Shown: piece after piece, positions 1 through 10,880 of the stretch
How the letters are laid out: each line of letters opens with the position of its first letter
Numbering within the stretch: the stretch's first letter is position 1
From: Oleispirillum naphthae
GTDB taxonomy: Bacteria > Pseudomonadota > Alphaproteobacteria > Rhodospirillales > Rhodospirillaceae
Length of the DNA: 64,000 bases
Reading direction: 5' to 3'
NCBI GenBank assembly: GCA_027864655.1
Contig: JAQAZG010000009.1
Span: 97,053-161,052 of the forward strand
Notes under the pieces: generated by a model
Told to the model about the DNA's origin: nothing
Database searches by the model: none
Seen by the model: the letters and a program-made list of their open reading frames with translations, nothing else
Position numbers and translations under genes: made by a program

Positions 1-1119
1 CTCGCGCTTCACCTTGCACGCCTCGGCGAGGCGCAGCAGGCGGCCCTCGTGGTTCATCAGGCGGCGGGAATAGCCGTTGAGCTGGTCCACCAGCTCCTCG
101 ATGCGGCCGGTGTTGAGGTGCACCGTCGCCATCAGGCCGACCAGTTCCGCCTTCAGCTTTTCATAGCGGCGCTCGGTGGTCGGCGCCACCGGCTTGCCGC
201 CCTGCAGCGCGGAGAGGCGCTGGTCCTGCACGCGGCGCATCTTGACGTAGGTGGCGCCGATCAGCTCCAGGGTGGCGAGCACCTGGGGCATCAGGGCCTC
301 CTCCATCGCGGCGAGCGACACCGTCGCCTCGTCCGCGCTCTCGCCCTCCTCGGAGACCGCTTCCTCGTCCTCGTCCTCGCCGCCGGCCGCCGCCGCGGGC
401 TCGTCGCCGTTCTCCGCGGGTTCGTCGTCGTTCGCCGGGGCGTCGTCGTCATTCGCCGCCGCGGGGGCATCCTCCGCCGCGCCGGGCTCCGCATCCTCCA
501 CGCCGGGCTCGGCCTCCTCCTCCGCCTCCGCCTCGTCCTCGCCGATCGGCTCGCCGCCGTAGGTGGCGTCCAGGTCGATGATGTCGCGCAGCAGCATCCG
601 GCCGTTCTGCAGGCTGTCGTGCCAGACCAGCACGTGCTTGATCGTCAGCGGGCTTTCGCACAGGCCGCCGATCATCATCTCGAGGCCCGCCTCGATGCGC
701 TTGGCGATGGCGATTTCGCCCTCGCGGGAGAGCAGCTCCACCGAGCCCATCTCGCGCAGGTACATCCGCACCGGGTCGTCGGTGCGGCCGATCTCGTCTT
801 CGTCCACATTGCCGGCGGCGGCTTCCTGCGGGTCATGCGCCGCGTCGTCGGCGGCCTCGGCGGTATCCTCCGCCTCCGCCGCATCGACTACGGAAACGCC
901 CATCTCGGACAGCATCGCCATGGTGTCCTCGATCTGCTCCGAGGACACCTCGTCCTGCGGCAGGGCCGCATTGAATTCGTCGTAGGTGATGTAGCCGCGT
1001 TCGCGGCCCTTGGCCACCAGCTTCTTCGCCGCGACGCCCCAGGCATCGAGGAGAGGGCCGTCGGCCGTCTCGTCGTGGGAGTCCTCGCCGACCGTAGATG
1101 CAGCCGCTTTCGTCACCAT
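1..1119 (-). CDS. rpoD: RNA polymerase primary sigma factor RpoD (3' part outside window)
   Basis: Housekeeping sigma-70 factor directing RNA polymerase to vegetative promoters. The visible 373 codons start at ATG (MVTKAAASTVG) and hold sigma region 1.1 (about residues 20-75), region 1.2 with DPVRMYLREMG, and the start of the non-conserved region followed by the RLMNHEGRLLRLAEACKVKRE stretch, typical of alphaproteobacterial RpoD. The non-conserved part carries a very acidic Asp/Glu/Ala-rich insert at about residues 185-265. The gene follows yqeY and dnaG in the same direction, the usual macromolecular-synthesis order, and has its own candidate promoter about 230 bases upstream. The C-terminal regions 2-4 lie beyond base 1, so promoter-binding regions cannot be inspected. 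Identification is secure. Confidence 0.95.
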   Translation of the reverse strand, partial: MVTKAAASTVGEDSHDETADGPLLDAWGVAAKKLVAKGRERGYITYDEFNAALPQDEVSSEQIEDTMAMLSEMGVSVVDAAEAEDTAEAADDAAHDPQEAAAGNVDEDEIGRTDDPVRMYLREMGSVELLSREGEIAIAKRIEAGLEMMIGGLCESPLTIKHVLVWHDSLQNGRMLLRDIIDLDATYGGEPIGEDEAEAEEEAEPGVEDAEPGAAEDAPAAANDDDAPANDDEPAENGDEPAAAAGGEDEDEEAVSEEGESADEATVSLAAMEEALMPQVLATLELIGATYVKMRRVQDQRLSALQGGKPVAPTTERRYEKLKAELVGLMATVHLNTGRIEELVDQLNGYSRRLMNHEGRLLRLAEACKVKRE

Positions 1120-1350
1120 GAAATATCCGCTCCCTCGAGGCCCTTTCCGGGCCGCACGCCCCGCCCGCGACGGCGCGCAGTGTGCGAAAAATCACCGGCC
1201 GGGCTCCGCGCCCCCCGACGCGTCTACACTTCTGCCCGAACCGGACCGGCACCGGAGTTCGACTTGGTTGCGCCACGCGCCAAAGTCAAGCCAGGAGCAC
1301 GCCGCAGCACGCCCCGCGCGAACGCCGAAGTCCCTCCCGATGAAACGGCT

Positions 1351-1379
1351 GATTTACGGAGCGCGGAAGCGGTTGTCAA
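1351..1379 (-). promoter_or_regulatory. Candidate sigma-70 promoter for rpoD
   Basis: On the minus strand TTGACA (1374-1379), a 17-base spacer and TAAATC (1351-1356) form a good vegetative promoter between dnaG and rpoD. It would leave a leader of about 225 bases before the rpoD ATG. The -35 box sits inside a perfect 9-bp inverted repeat with a 1-base centre (1367-1385, AAGCGGTTG-T-CAACCGCTT), which could be an operator. The rest of the 281-base gap shows nothing I recognise. Confidence 0.55.
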
Positions 1380-1400
1380 CCGCTTTCACCGGGAAAATCG

Positions 1401-3203
1401 TCAGGATTCGCCATCCAGGCCGCGCAGGCGCTCCCGCTCTTGCCGCAGGGCGCGCAGGCGCTGCCACAGCGCATCGCTGGGATCGCCCTCCATCGCCGCC
1501 TGCACCGCCGCGATTTCCTCGGCCAGCGCCGCGTCCTTGAGCGTCGCCACCAGGTCGGCGATGCGGCCGTCCGCCTCGAACGGCGAAAGCGCCGCCCAGC
1601 GCATGCGCTCCGCCCAGTCGCGCACCGGGGCCAGCGCCTCCGGGGCCACCCGCGCCGCGACGAGGCTCGAAAGCGCCGCGTCGTCCACCTCCTCGCGCAC
1701 GTCGGCGAGCACGCCGAGCAGCGCGTCGAGGAAGGCGCCTGCCCGCGCGTCCGCGACGCGGATGCGGCTCACCGTCTCCAGATGGCGCAACGCATAGAGC
1801 GGCCGCGCGTAAAGCCCGGCGGCGAGCTGGCATTCGTTGGCGCGCGCCGCCGTGGGCTGCGCCGGCGGCGGCCCGGAGAGCACCGGGGGGCGCGGCTCGA
1901 AGCGGCGGTTCGCATTGCGCGGCGCGGGCGCGGGGCGCGCCGCGCGGAAGAGGTCGAACATCCGGCCGCGCAGTTCCTGCTGGTACTGCGCGCGCACCGA
2001 GTCGTCGCCGATGCGGCCGGCAAGCTCCTTGATGTCGCGCTCGAGCGCGGCGCGGCGCTCCGGCGTGGCGAGGTCGCGGCCCTCCACCGTCATCTCCCAC
2101 AGCACGTCGGCGAGCGGCCGCGCCGCCGTCAGCACCGCCTCCATCGCGGAACGGCCCGCGGACTTGATCAGTTCGTCCGGGTCCTTGCCGCCGACCATCA
2201 GGGCGAAGCGCAGCGAGCGCCCGGGCTTGAGTTCCGGCAGGGCGCGCTCCGCCGCGCGGCGCGCCGCGCGTTGCCCCGCCGCGTCGCCGTCGAAGCAGAG
2301 GATCGGCTCGTCGCAGAGGCGCCACAACTCCGCCAGGTGGCCCTCGGTCAGCGCGGTGCCCAAGGGCGCCACCGCCTCCGCCAGGCCCGCCTGGGACAGC
2401 GCGATGACGTCCATGTAGCCCTCCGCCACGATCACCCGCCCGGCCTCGAACGCCGCGGCGCGCGCCTGCGCCAGGCCGTAGAGCACCCGCCCCTTGTGGA
2501 ACACCGCGCTGTCGGGGGAGTTGAGGTATTTCGGCTGGCCGTCGCCGAGGATGCGCCCGCCGAAGGCGATCACCCGGCCGCGCCGGTCGGCGATGGCGAA
2601 GGTGAGGCGGTCGCGCAGGATGTCGTAGGAGGACCGCCCGTCGTCGGGAATGCCGATCAGCCCGGCCTCGGCCAGCGTCGCCTCCTCCCAGCCGTCGCGC
2701 AGGAGCGCCGCCTTGAGCGCGTTGCCCGCGGGCGCATAGCCGAGGCGGAAGCGCGCCACGGTCTCCTCCGACAGTTCGCGCCGCGCCGCATAGGCGGCGG
2801 CGGCCCGGCCCTCCGGCATGCGCAGCTTCTGCTCGTAGAACTTGCAGGCCGCCTCCAGCGCCTCCAGCACCGTGGCGTCGCGGCGCGAGCGCGCCGCCTC
2901 CTCCGGCGTCGCCTGGGGCACGTCCATCCCCGCCTGCGCGGCGAGGCGCTCCACCGCCTCCATGAAGGAAAGGCCGTTCGCCCGCATCTCGAAGGAGAGC
3001 ACGTCGCCGTGCGCGCCGCAGCCGAAGCAGTGGTAGAAGCCCTTGTCGGCGCTCACCGTGAACGACGGCGTCTTTTCGCTGTGGAAGGGGCAGAGGCCGG
3101 AATACTCGTGGCCCTTGCGGACGAGCTTCACCTTGCGCGCCACCACGTCGGCGATCGGCACGCGCGCGCGCAGCTCGTCCAGAAATCCCCGTGGCAGCGA
3201 CAT
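1401..3203 (-). CDS. dnaG: DNA primase DnaG
   Basis: Synthesises RNA primers at the replication fork and works with the DnaB helicase. The 600-residue protein has the N-terminal zinc-binding domain (CPFHSEKTPSF then CFGCGAHGD, about residues 38-66). It then has the primase core with EGYMDVIAL, the TOPRIM glutamate motif, and the FDGDAAGQRAA acidic motif at about residues 260-330. A less conserved C-terminal helicase-interaction region follows. Length matches the bacterial family (about 580-650). The start ATG (MSLPRGFLDELRARV) aligns with the family start. It lies 37 bases downstream of yqeY and upstream of rpoD in the same direction, so co-transcription with yqeY is likely. Confidence 0.97.
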   Translation of the reverse strand: MSLPRGFLDELRARVPIADVVARKVKLVRKGHEYSGLCPFHSEKTPSFTVSADKGFYHCFGCGAHGDVLSFEMRANGLSFMEAVERLAAQAGMDVPQATPEEAARSRRDATVLEALEAACKFYEQKLRMPEGRAAAAYAARRELSEETVARFRLGYAPAGNALKAALLRDGWEEATLAEAGLIGIPDDGRSSYDILRDRLTFAIADRRGRVIAFGGRILGDGQPKYLNSPDSAVFHKGRVLYGLAQARAAAFEAGRVIVAEGYMDVIALSQAGLAEAVAPLGTALTEGHLAELWRLCDEPILCFDGDAAGQRAARRAAERALPELKPGRSLRFALMVGGKDPDELIKSAGRSAMEAVLTAARPLADVLWEMTVEGRDLATPERRAALERDIKELAGRIGDDSVRAQYQQELRGRMFDLFRAARPAPAPRNANRRFEPRPPVLSGPPPAQPTAARANECQLAAGLYARPLYALRHLETVSRIRVADARAGAFLDALLGVLADVREEVDDAALSSLVAARVAPEALAPVRDWAERMRWAALSPFEADGRIADLVATLKDAALAEEIAAVQAAMEGDPSDALWQRLRALRQERERLRGLDGES

Positions 3204-3240
3204 TCCGAATCACCCGTGGCGCGGCCGTGCCGCTTTGCGC

Positions 3241-3702
3241 TCAGGCCGAGAGCAGGGTCTTGGCGCAGGCCGAGGCCTTGGCGAAGTCCATGCTGCCCGG
3301 ATAGCGCTCGCGCAGCACCGCCATCACCTTGCCGATATCCTTGAGCGCGGAGGCCCCGGTCTCGGCGATGGTGGCGTCCACCGCGGCGCGGATTTCATCC
3401 TCGCACATCTGCCGCGGCAGGAATCCCTCGATGATCTCGATCTCCGCGGCTTCCTTTCCGGCCAGCTCCGGCCGGTGGCCCTGCTCGTACATCTTGATGC
3501 TCTCGCGCCGCTGCTTCACCATCGATTGCAGCAGGGCGACGATTTCCTCGTCGGAAAGCCCTTCTTCGCGGCCCTTGCCGCGCTCCGCGATGTCGCGGTC
3601 CTTCAACGCCGCGAGACTCAGGCGCAGCACCGAGGTCGCCAGTTCGTCGCGGCCGCGCACCGCCTGCTTCAGGGCTTCGTTCAATGCGATTCGAAGAGAC
3701 AC
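3241..3702 (-). CDS. GatB/YqeY domain protein
   Basis: Small cytoplasmic protein of the YqeY family, related to the tail domain of GatB amidotransferase subunits; a role with aminoacyl-tRNA is presumed from the family, not shown. I choose the GTG start at 3702 (VSLRIALNEALKQAV) because GAGGGA lies six bases upstream and the 153-residue product matches the family length. A longer reading frame upstream to 3858 would run through the promoter region. Motifs EEIVALLQSMVKQRRESI and EIIEGFLPRQM are typical. First gene of a probable yqeY-dnaG(-rpoD) unit. Confidence 0.88.
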   Translation of the reverse strand: MSLRIALNEALKQAVRGRDELATSVLRLSLAALKDRDIAERGKGREEGLSDEEIVALLQSMVKQRRESIKMYEQGHRPELAGKEAAEIEIIEGFLPRQMCEDEIRAAVDATIAETGASALKDIGKVMAVLRERYPGSMDFAKASACAKTLLSA

Positions 3703-3805
3703 GATCGTTCCCTCGCCCTCAATGCCCACCCAGAAAAACGAAGGATTTCCCCCCGGAACCCCGGCTTCCCCGCCCCTGCGGCCAAGCGCCGTGACGGGAG
3801 TCCGG

Positions 3806-3834
3806 AGCCTAGCCCATTCCGGCGGCCATTTCAA
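3806..3834 (-). promoter_or_regulatory. Candidate promoter for yqeY-dnaG
   Basis: Minus-strand TTGAAA (3829-3834), a 17-base spacer and TAGGCT (3806-3811) lie about 100 bases before the chosen yqeY start. The -10 resembles that of the divergent carA promoter candidate (TAGGTA). Sequence match only. Confidence 0.4.
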
Positions 3835-3894
3835 ATCCTTACTCCTTGAATAACGCATTGAAATATCTTACTTTTCATAAAATCCAGGGAATCC

Positions 3895-3923
3895 TTGACG
3901 ACGCCCCGCGCTTGGCTTAGGTA
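3895..3923 (+). promoter_or_regulatory. Candidate promoter for carAB
   Basis: TTGACG (3895-3900), a 17-base spacer and TAGGTA (3918-3923) sit about 50 bases before carA in a locally AT-richer stretch. No leader peptide or riboswitch-like structure is apparent between it and carA. Confidence 0.4.
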
Positions 3924-3973
3924 ACGGCGGTTTGACATGTACCCACGCGATGACTGGAAGGATGGATGAGTCG

Positions 3974-5179
3974 ATGAGCAGAACAGCGCCCACCGATGCG
4001 GTTTCGTTCGCCCCGGAATTCGGCGCGTTTCCGCGCCCCGCCGGAGCAACCGGGGTGGTGGTTCTGAACGACGGCACCCTGTTTTGGGGAAAGGGACTCG
4101 GCGCACCCGGTGCGGCTGTCGGCGAGGTGGTGTTCAACACCGCGATGACCGGCTATCAGGAGGTCCTCACCGACCCGTCCTACGCCGGACAGATCATCAC
4201 CTTCACCTTTCCGCACATCGGCAACGTCGGCGCCAACGCCGAGGACATCGAATCTCCCACCCCCTTCGCGCGCGGCCTGATTCTCCATACCGACATCACG
4301 CCGCCCTCCAACTGGCGCGCCACGCAGCCCTTGAACGCCTGGCTGGCCTCGCACGGGCTGGTCGGCATCGCGGGGATCGACACCCGTGCGCTGACCCGGC
4401 GCATCCGCACCGCGGGCGCGCCGGTGGGCGTCATCGCGCATGCCCCGGACGGCGCGTTCGACCTCGATGCGCTTTATCGGCAGGCCATGGCGTGGCCGGG
4501 CCTCGCCGGCATGGACCTGGCGAAGGACGTCTCCTGCCGCCAGACCTACGCCTGGGACGAGAGCCTGTGGACCCTGGGCGAAGGCTACGGCCGCCAGACC
4601 GCCCCCACCACCCACGTCGTCGCCGTGGACTACGGCGCGAAGCGCAACATCCTGCGCTGCCTCGCCGCGGCGGGGTGCAGGGTCACCGTGGTGCCCGCCA
4701 CCGCCACCGCCGAGGACATCCTGCGGCATGCCCCGGACGGGGTGTTCCTCTCCAACGGCCCGGGCGACCCGGCGGCGACCGGCGAATACGCGGTGCCGGT
4801 GATCAGGAACCTGATCGCGAAGGAGGTGCCGATCTTCGGCATCTGCCTGGGGCACCAGCTGCTCGCCCTGGCGTTGGGGATGACCACCCACAAGATGGAC
4901 ACCGGCCACCGCGGCGCCAACCACCCGGTGAAGGACCTCGCCACCGGCAAGGTGGAAATCACCAGCCAGAACCACGGCTTCGTGGTGGACGAGGCGAGCC
5001 TCACGCCCAACGTGAAGATCACCCACCGCTCGCTGTTCGACGGCTCGGTGGAAGGCATCGCCTGCACCGACAAGGCCGCCTTCGCGGTGCAGTACCACCC
5101 GGAGGCCTCGCCGGGCCCGACCGACAGCCACTACCTGTTCGCGCGTTTCATGGAGATGATCGCCGCGCACCGGCGCTGA
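3974..5179 (+). CDS. carA: Carbamoyl-phosphate synthase small subunit (glutaminase)
   Basis: Hydrolyses glutamine and passes ammonia to CarB for carbamoyl phosphate synthesis, feeding arginine and pyrimidine pathways. The N-terminal CPSase small-chain domain has VVFNTAMTGYQEVLTDPSY. The C-terminal class I glutaminase domain has the nucleophile cysteine in GICLGHQ (about residue 290) and the His/Glu pair in QYHPEASPGP near the C-terminus. The 401-residue length fits. Starts at 3932, 3962 and 3974 are in frame; 3974 (MSRTAP) is preferred, but 3962 (MDESMSRTAP) cannot be excluded. carB follows after 42 bases, so the two form an operon. Confidence 0.96.
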   Translation: MSRTAPTDAVSFAPEFGAFPRPAGATGVVVLNDGTLFWGKGLGAPGAAVGEVVFNTAMTGYQEVLTDPSYAGQIITFTFPHIGNVGANAEDIESPTPFARGLILHTDITPPSNWRATQPLNAWLASHGLVGIAGIDTRALTRRIRTAGAPVGVIAHAPDGAFDLDALYRQAMAWPGLAGMDLAKDVSCRQTYAWDESLWTLGEGYGRQTAPTTHVVAVDYGAKRNILRCLAAAGCRVTVVPATATAEDILRHAPDGVFLSNGPGDPAATGEYAVPVIRNLIAKEVPIFGICLGHQLLALALGMTTHKMDTGHRGANHPVKDLATGKVEITSQNHGFVVDEASLTPNVKITHRSLFDGSVEGIACTDKAAFAVQYHPEASPGPTDSHYLFARFMEMIAAHRR

Positions 5180-5221
5180 GCCGGCCCGACCGCCCGACCG
5201 CGTTCTCATTCGGAAGTGATC

Positions 5222-8491
<3,270 letters not shown>

Positions 8492-8547
8492 TCGAGGCGG
8501 TCGAACCGCCGCGGCAATCTCTCCCGACTGAACTGAGGGTATGGGAC

Positions 8548-9021
8548 ATGGAGAAAATTCCCATGACTCCCGATGGGTTCGCCCGTCTGGAGGAGGAACT
8601 GAAATACTTGAAGGGCACCGCCCGGCCGGACGTGGTGAAGGCCATCGGCGAGGCGCGCGAACACGGCGATCTCTCGGAGAACGCCGAATACCATGCCGCG
8701 CGCGAACGCCAGAGCTTCATCGAGGGCCGCATCAAGGAACTCGAGGACCTGGTGAGCCGCGCCCAGATCATCGACATCTCGCTGATCTCCGGCGACCAGG
8801 TGCGGTTCGGCGCCCGCGTGCTGCTCTCCGACGAGGACACCGACGAAGAGAAGGAATACCAGATCGTCGGCGCGCACGAGGCCGACATCCGGGGCGGGCG
8901 CATTTCCATCGTCTCGCCGCTGGGCAAGGCCCTGATCGGCAAGAAGGCCGGGGATTCGGTGGACGTCTCCACCCCCGGCGGCCGCAAGTCCTTCGAAATC
9001 ATCGAGGTCCGCTACGCCTAA
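8548..9021 (+). CDS. greA: Transcription elongation factor GreA
   Basis: Rescues backtracked RNA polymerase by stimulating transcript cleavage. The 157-residue product matches the family. The N-terminal coiled coil has EEELKYLKGTARPDVVKAI and the tip acidic/GreA signature GDLSENAEYHAARERQSF. The C-terminal FKBP-like domain has SPLGKALIGKKAGD. ATG 8548 follows GAGGGT closely. It lies 56 bases after carB, a common alphaproteobacterial order, so read-through from carAB is possible. Confidence 0.96.
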   Translation: MEKIPMTPDGFARLEEELKYLKGTARPDVVKAIGEAREHGDLSENAEYHAARERQSFIEGRIKELEDLVSRAQIIDISLISGDQVRFGARVLLSDEDTDEEKEYQIVGAHEADIRGGRISIVSPLGKALIGKKAGDSVDVSTPGGRKSFEIIEVRYA

Positions 9022-9037
9022 ATCCTGAGGGGAGCAG

Positions 9038-10627
9038 ATGAGAGACTTCTTCCGCGGCGGGCGCAGCCCCGCCTTCGCCCGCGAGGCGATGATCGCCACC
9101 TCCCATCCGCTCTCCACCGCCGCGGGCGTCGAAATCCTCGCCGCGGGCGGCAACGCCATGGACGCCGCGCTTGCCGCGGTCGCCGTGCAGTGCGTCGTCG
9201 ATCCGCTGATGACCGGCATCGGCGGCGACTGCTTCGCCCTCTACGCCCCCGCGGGCGGCGAGGTGGCGGCGCTCAACGGCTCCGGCCGCGCGCCCGCCGC
9301 CGCCACCGTGGAGCGCCTCACCGGCCTCGGCCTCGAAGGCGCGATCCCGCAGACCAGCCCGCACGCCGTGACCATCCCCGGCGCGGTCTCCGCCTGGGCG
9401 GCGCTGCATGCGCGCTTCGCCTCCCTGCCGATGGACCGCCTGTTCGCCCGCGCCGTCGGCTATGCGGAAAGCGGCTTCCCGGTGACGCCGCGCGTCGCCT
9501 GGGACTGGCAACGCAACGCCGAACTCGTCGGCAAGGACGAAGGCGGGCGCGCCCTCTTCCTCCCCCGCGGCCACGCCCCCAAGACCGGCGAAACCCACGC
9601 CAATCCGAACCTCGGCCGCACCCTGCGCGCCATCGCCGCCAAGGGCGCGGAGGCATTCTATCGCGGCGCCGTCGCCGACTCCCTGGTGGCGCGCCTCAAC
9701 GCCTTGGGCGGCCTGCACACCGCCGAGGACTTCGCCGACGGGATGACCGCCGCGGCCTTCGTCGCGCCGATCTCCGCGCCCTACCGCGGCTACGAGGTGG
9801 TGGAGTGCCCGCCCAACGGCCAGGGCGTCGCCGCGCTGATGATCCTGCGCATCCTCGAAGGCTTCGACCTGTCGGACAGGCTCTCCGAGGCGGAGCGCAT
9901 TCACCTCCACGCCGAGGCGACCAAGCTCGCCTACTACCACCGCGACGCCCTGATCGGCGACCCGGCGACCCTCGGCGGCACGGTGGAAACCCTGCTCTCC
10001 GAACCCGCGATCGCCGCCCTGCGCCGCCGCATCGACCCGGAACGCGCCCTGCCGCCCGCCCTGTGGGACGAACCGGAGCACAAGGACACCGTCTACCTCT
10101 GCGCCGTGGACAAGGACGGCAACGCCGTCTCGTTCATCAACTCGATCTTCCACGGCTTCGGCTCCACCCGCGCCGACCCGGAAACCGGCGTCGTCCTGCA
10201 CAGCCGCGGCGCTTCCTTCCGCCTCATCGAAGGCCACCCCAACGCCATCGCCCCGCGCAAGCGCCCGATGCACACCATCATCCCCGGCATGCTGCGCAAG
10301 GACGGCGAAACCGTGATGCCCTTCGGCGTGATGGGCGGCCAGTACCAGGCGGCGGGCCACGCCGCCTTCCTCTCCGGCATGCTCGACCGCGGACTCGACG
10401 TCCAGGCGGCGATCGACGCGCCGCGCAGCTTCGCCTTCGGCGGCAAACTGGAACTCGAACCCGCCTTCGACGCCACCACCGCCGCCAACCTCGCGGCGCT
10501 CGGCCACGACCCGGTCACCGTCGCCGTGCCCTTGGGCGGCGCGCAGGCGATCCGCATCGACCGCGAAAACGGCGTGCTGTGGGGCGGCTCCGACCCGCGC
10601 AAGGACGGCTGCGCGCTGGGGTTCTGA
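9038..10627 (+). CDS. Gamma-glutamyltransferase family protein
   Basis: Ntn-hydrolase of the gamma-glutamyltransferase family, which cleaves gamma-glutamyl compounds such as glutathione. The protein starts at an ATG preceded by AGGGGAGC. It has GGNAMDAALAA and GIGGDCFALYA in the large-subunit part and the conserved small-subunit region beginning at the likely autocleavage threonine in HKDTVYLCAVD (about residue 351). The late conserved stretches include RKRPMHTIIPGM and FGVMGGQYQAAGH. Unlike E. coli Ggt there is no signal peptide, so a cytoplasmic location is inferred; the catalytic block lacks the TTH signature, as in the YwrD-like branch. Substrate unknown. It lies 16 bases after greA. Confidence 0.88.
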   Translation: MRDFFRGGRSPAFAREAMIATSHPLSTAAGVEILAAGGNAMDAALAAVAVQCVVDPLMTGIGGDCFALYAPAGGEVAALNGSGRAPAAATVERLTGLGLEGAIPQTSPHAVTIPGAVSAWAALHARFASLPMDRLFARAVGYAESGFPVTPRVAWDWQRNAELVGKDEGGRALFLPRGHAPKTGETHANPNLGRTLRAIAAKGAEAFYRGAVADSLVARLNALGGLHTAEDFADGMTAAAFVAPISAPYRGYEVVECPPNGQGVAALMILRILEGFDLSDRLSEAERIHLHAEATKLAYYHRDALIGDPATLGGTVETLLSEPAIAALRRRIDPERALPPALWDEPEHKDTVYLCAVDKDGNAVSFINSIFHGFGSTRADPETGVVLHSRGASFRLIEGHPNAIAPRKRPMHTIIPGMLRKDGETVMPFGVMGGQYQAAGHAAFLSGMLDRGLDVQAAIDAPRSFAFGGKLELEPAFDATTAANLAALGHDPVTVAVPLGGAQAIRIDRENGVLWGGSDPRKDGCALGF

Positions 10628-10632
10628 GAAAA

Positions 10633-10810
10633 ACCAGTCCAGGCGCGCTGCCCCTGGACCCCGCTGGGACCGCGTGCCCCAGCCCCCCTAAGTTTTTCGC
10701 CGCGCAGCGGCAATCAACCGTCACGCCGCGTGATGGTCTTCTGGCGCTCCGCGCAAAAACCAAGGTTATGGGAGGCCCGGAGGGACCGAGTCCCTCCGGA
10801 AAGTTTTGGT
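10633..10810. repeat. Intergenic GC-rich hairpin repeat cluster A
   Basis: The gap between the gamma-glutamyltransferase and the HAD gene (10628-10880) has no gene but carries hairpin-forming repeats. One is a CCCCTGGACCCCGCTGGGA-type segment near 10650, similar to one near 16410. Another is CCGGAGGGACCGAGTCCCTCCGG (10781-10803), with AAAACCAAAACTTT on its minus-strand flank. That flank and hairpin layout recurs near 30765 and 32105. These look like REP-type dispersed elements. Confidence 0.55.
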
Positions 10811-10880
10811 TTTACCGCCAGGATACGCCGCGACCGCCCGTATATCCCGGAGAGGAAGGGACAACCCGGCGGGGATTTTC

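Noticed and set aside
49..1797. A 582-codon plus-strand frame across rpoD and dnaG
   Set aside because: Low-complexity shadow of two clear minus-strand genes.
3932..3937. TTGACA just before carA as a -35 box
   Set aside because: No acceptable -10 at 16-18 bases and it would place the transcription start inside the coding region; the pair at 3895-3923 fits better.
10633..10810. Repeat clusters as possible CRISPR arrays
   Set aside because: The units are hairpins of differing sequence and spacing, without regular direct repeats or spacers, and no cas genes are present.
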